64,000 nt of DNA from Gymnothorax reevesii (taxonomy: Eukaryota > Chordata > Actinopteri > Anguilliformes > Muraenidae), in contig CM056587.1 of the NCBI GenBank assembly GCA_029721435.1, forward strand, positions 12,731,167 through 12,795,166. Direction: 5' to 3'. The position numbers and the translations under genes are program-made. This document shows, piece by piece, positions 61,500-64,000 of the stretch. The number at the start of each line of letters is the position of its first letter. Within the stretch, counting starts at the first letter, position 1. The notes under the pieces were generated by a model. It was not told the origin of the DNA and did not search any database. It worked only from the letters and a program-made list of their open reading frames with translations.

Positions 61500-61820
61500 T
61501 ACCTCAACACCTAGTATCAATAGTGTTATAATGAAGCACTCACTATACACCGTGTGATAATGGGACAACTGGCATACACATTCTGATAATAGGGCACCAG
61601 ATATACATAGTGTGATAATGAAGCACCCAGTATACATACTGTTATAATGGGACACCAGGATTACATGGTATGATTGTGGAGCACCTGGTACACGTAGTGT
61701 GGCAATGAAGCACCCAGTTTACATGGTGTGATAATGGGATTCCAGGTATACATCGTGTGATAATGAAGAACCAGGTATACGTAATGTAATAAGGAAGCCC
61801 CAGGTTTACATTCAGGAGAA
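61500..61820. repeat. Minisatellite, about 39-bp units, about 8 copies
   Basis: Units of the form gtgtgataatgaagcacccagtatacata with variation (tgggacacc, gaagcaccc). Clear alternation of two unit variants, one with tgggac and one with gaagca. Confidence 0.85.
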
Positions 61821-61974
61821 AAAGAAAGTACTCCCTCTTTCAGTTCTGTGGTTTTACACAGCAGGACATTAAAAAAAACAGCAGTTACTTATCAGTTCCT
61901 AAAATTAGGTAAATCTAACCTCTGGAGCAAAACAATACAACCGATTCCACTGTGCCATAATTAATTAAACCAGA

Positions 61975-62765
61975 TTCAACCAAAATGCTGAAGTCAACTG
62001 TGGAAAAACTAAGGACACCCCATAATTCAATAGCTTGTTGAACCATCTTTAGCAGCGATAATTTGAACTAATCCTTTTCTATGATTTTATCTGTCTAACA
62101 CATCGTATTGGACAAATTTTGGCCCACTCTCCTTGACAACGTTGCTTCAGGTCATTGATATTTGAGGGCATTGGTTTATGCACAGCTCTCTTAAGGTCCC
62201 ACCACAGCATGTCAATCGGGTTGAGGTCTGGACTTTGACTCAGTCATTGCAACACCTTGATTTTTTTTCTTTTCTAGCCAGCCATTCTATCGCGGATTTA
62301 TTGGTGTGCTTGGCGTCATTGTCCTGTTGCATGACCCAATTGTAGCCAAGCTTTAGCTGTCATACAGATGGTTTCACATTTGACTGTAGAATACTAAGGT
62401 ATACTGAGGAGTTCATGGTCGACTCAGTGACTTCAAGGTGCCCAGGTCCTGTGACTGCAAAACTAGCCCAAATCATCACCCCTCCACCACCATGCTTGAC
62501 AGTTGGTATGAGGTGTTTGTGTTGATACACTGTATTTAGTTTGCGCCAGACGTAGCACTGTGCATTATGGCCAAACAACTCCGCTTTGGTCTTGTCTGTC
62601 CGAAAGACATTGTTCTAGTAGGTTTGTGGTTTATTCTGATGCAACTTTGTGAACCTAAGCCATGCTGCCATGTTCTCTTTGGAGAGAAGAGCCTATCCCC
62701 TGGCAACCCTTCCAAACAAGCCATACTTCATACTTCTCCGTCATTTTCAAATTCTGAAATTTGAA
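61975..62765 (-). mobile_element. Tc1 transposase relic
   Basis: On the minus strand, 62578-62360 reads MFGHNAQCYVWRKLNT and continues HGGGGVMIWASFAVTGPGHL, the GG(G)VMVWG region of Tc1-type DDE transposases. The flanking antisense text (gtcaatcgggttgaggtctgg, tggcgtcattgtcctgttgc) is the rest of the gene. Interrupted by frame changes; N-terminal DNA-binding part degraded. Confidence 0.8.
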
Positions 62766-64000
62766 GTGTTTTAAATTGCAGGTCTACTGTCATTGTTCAT
62801 GCAGTTGTTATTTATGAATTAATGTTTAACAGTTTAACAGTTCATTGTCGTCTAGCGAAAGCAAGCATGCATAACGGATATCCCCATGTTTTACCATTGA
62901 GACTTGTGTTAAAAATTGAACCACTTGTGGTTACTTTATCATTTGGATACTTATAAATTATAAGCAAAACCTGTGCTTATTCTAAACCTGGCGATAAGTG
63001 ATCAAAATGGTATTCATTTAGATTTAGGGTTCATGAGTGCCAGATTGCAAAAAAACCTACGCAAAAAATTTACTTTTTTAAGTCGCACAGTTTCATGAAC
63101 TGGCCTCAAGCTTCCAGGCCAATCAGTGGACAACATAGTGTGTATGAACTCATTGCATAAATGCTTTCATTATGGGATGAGAGAATGTATGCGAGTGGCT
63201 TCTCTTCTGTGAATGACTGATGTATATATCCTCTCTGATCTGATTACATGCTCATTATTGCCTGCCACACATATTCTTCCCACCGCTGCCATTGCCTGAT
63301 TTGTTTGAGTTCAGGGATATCCAAACACATGTGCTCACAATCTGAAGTAAATGTGGGCACCATTAGTGGCAAATATTTGCATGACATGAATTACATTACA
63401 GCTTTTCAAGGATCTTTATGCTCTAAATTTTTGTGAGCCTTGGTGACTCCATGTGTTCAGTGGGAAATTAATTGCTGTCTGGCAGGGGGACTTTCTCTCT
63501 CCTGTGAAAGTATCCCGCCTCTTTGAGTCGGAATGTTGCTGTAAAGTCCCGCTGAGTGTCTGGACTTGTACCGCGGTGGTTGACTAACTCACACCGTTTA
63601 AATTTGCTCGGCGACTGATTTGATTGTGTGGTGTGTTTTCAGGTTGATGCTGATATTGTATGTCAGTGCGTTTCAGAGAACAAAATATTTAAGTCTCAGT
63701 GAGAGTTTTTCTTTTCCGGATTTTTGCTGTCTCCAAGTCACCATAGTTTAATGTCCCTGTGAACTGCTTCGTAACTTAACGTGGGTCAGTGGCGTTTTCT
63801 GCTGGAATGACTTGGGGGTGAGGGGCTCTTTTGTTCAGCGGCTTGATGACACCCCGCCCCACTCCTGCCCTAATCCATGGCTTTTCCAGTCGATTAAAAA
63901 ATTCGCCAAAAATGAAAGAGCTTTTCTTCAGGGCTGTGGTTGGTTAGAATAGGGGGCCACTGATCAGAGAATGACAGTGGATAAATTACACTGTTGAACT
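62766..64000. other. Right edge, no gene recognised
   Basis: No exon seen; probably still within the intron of the plus-strand gene. Confidence 0.35.

Noticed and set aside
61500..61820. CRISPR-like array
   Set aside because: Units vary throughout with no constant repeat and unique spacer division; the genome is vertebrate.

Overview
The window is vertebrate, almost certainly teleost, nuclear DNA. It is AT-rich and intron-rich, and crowded with fish-type transposons: Tc1/mariner relics, hAT miniature elements, tRNA-related SINEs, and L1-like and other non-LTR retrotransposon pieces. There are no operons or bacterial features.

Minus strand, about 20.5 kb down to the left edge: the 5' part of an obscurin-like 1 gene (obsl1). 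The first coding exon (20478-19464) carries Ig1-Ig3. A first coding intron of about 12.9 kb, full of transposon relics, follows. Then come compact exons for Ig4 (6587-6318), Ig5 (6034-5774), an FN3 domain (4715-4410), another Ig (3985-3719) and a tandem array of 276-nt single-Ig exons (3322-3047, 2816-2541, 2228-1953, 1642-1367, 1166-891). A 72-nt mini-exon (781-710) is the last one seen. Every internal exon is phase 1-1, so each is a removable module. The second exon of the array (2816-2541) looks decayed: both Ig cysteines are gone and its splice donor is broken. The rest of the gene lies left of the window. OBSL1 is known as a cytoskeletal adaptor that binds titin and myomesin and scaffolds the CUL7-CCDC8 (3-M) complex.

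Plus strand inside obsl1: two small exon-like blocks (5272-5329 and 5421-5550) with good splice signals and a joint reading frame lie in the intron between Ig5 and FN3. They are not explained by obsl1.

20.5-56.4 kb: intergenic or deep-intronic DNA with no convincing host gene. It holds a non-LTR retrotransposon fragment, a THAP-domain fragment, SINE copies, several Tc1 relics, an apparently twin-primed L1-like insertion, hAT elements with clear 8-bp target duplications, and minisatellites.

56.45-56.87 kb, plus strand: a CpG-richer promoter-like segment and a probable first coding exon encoding a signal peptide (56780-56870, consensus donor). The gene could not be identified and continues in a long intron beyond the right edge. 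The last 7 kb holds a minisatellite and a Tc1 transposase relic.

Exon coordinates come from reading frames plus splice consensus. Repeat family names rest on recognised motifs and terminal structures, not on a database search.
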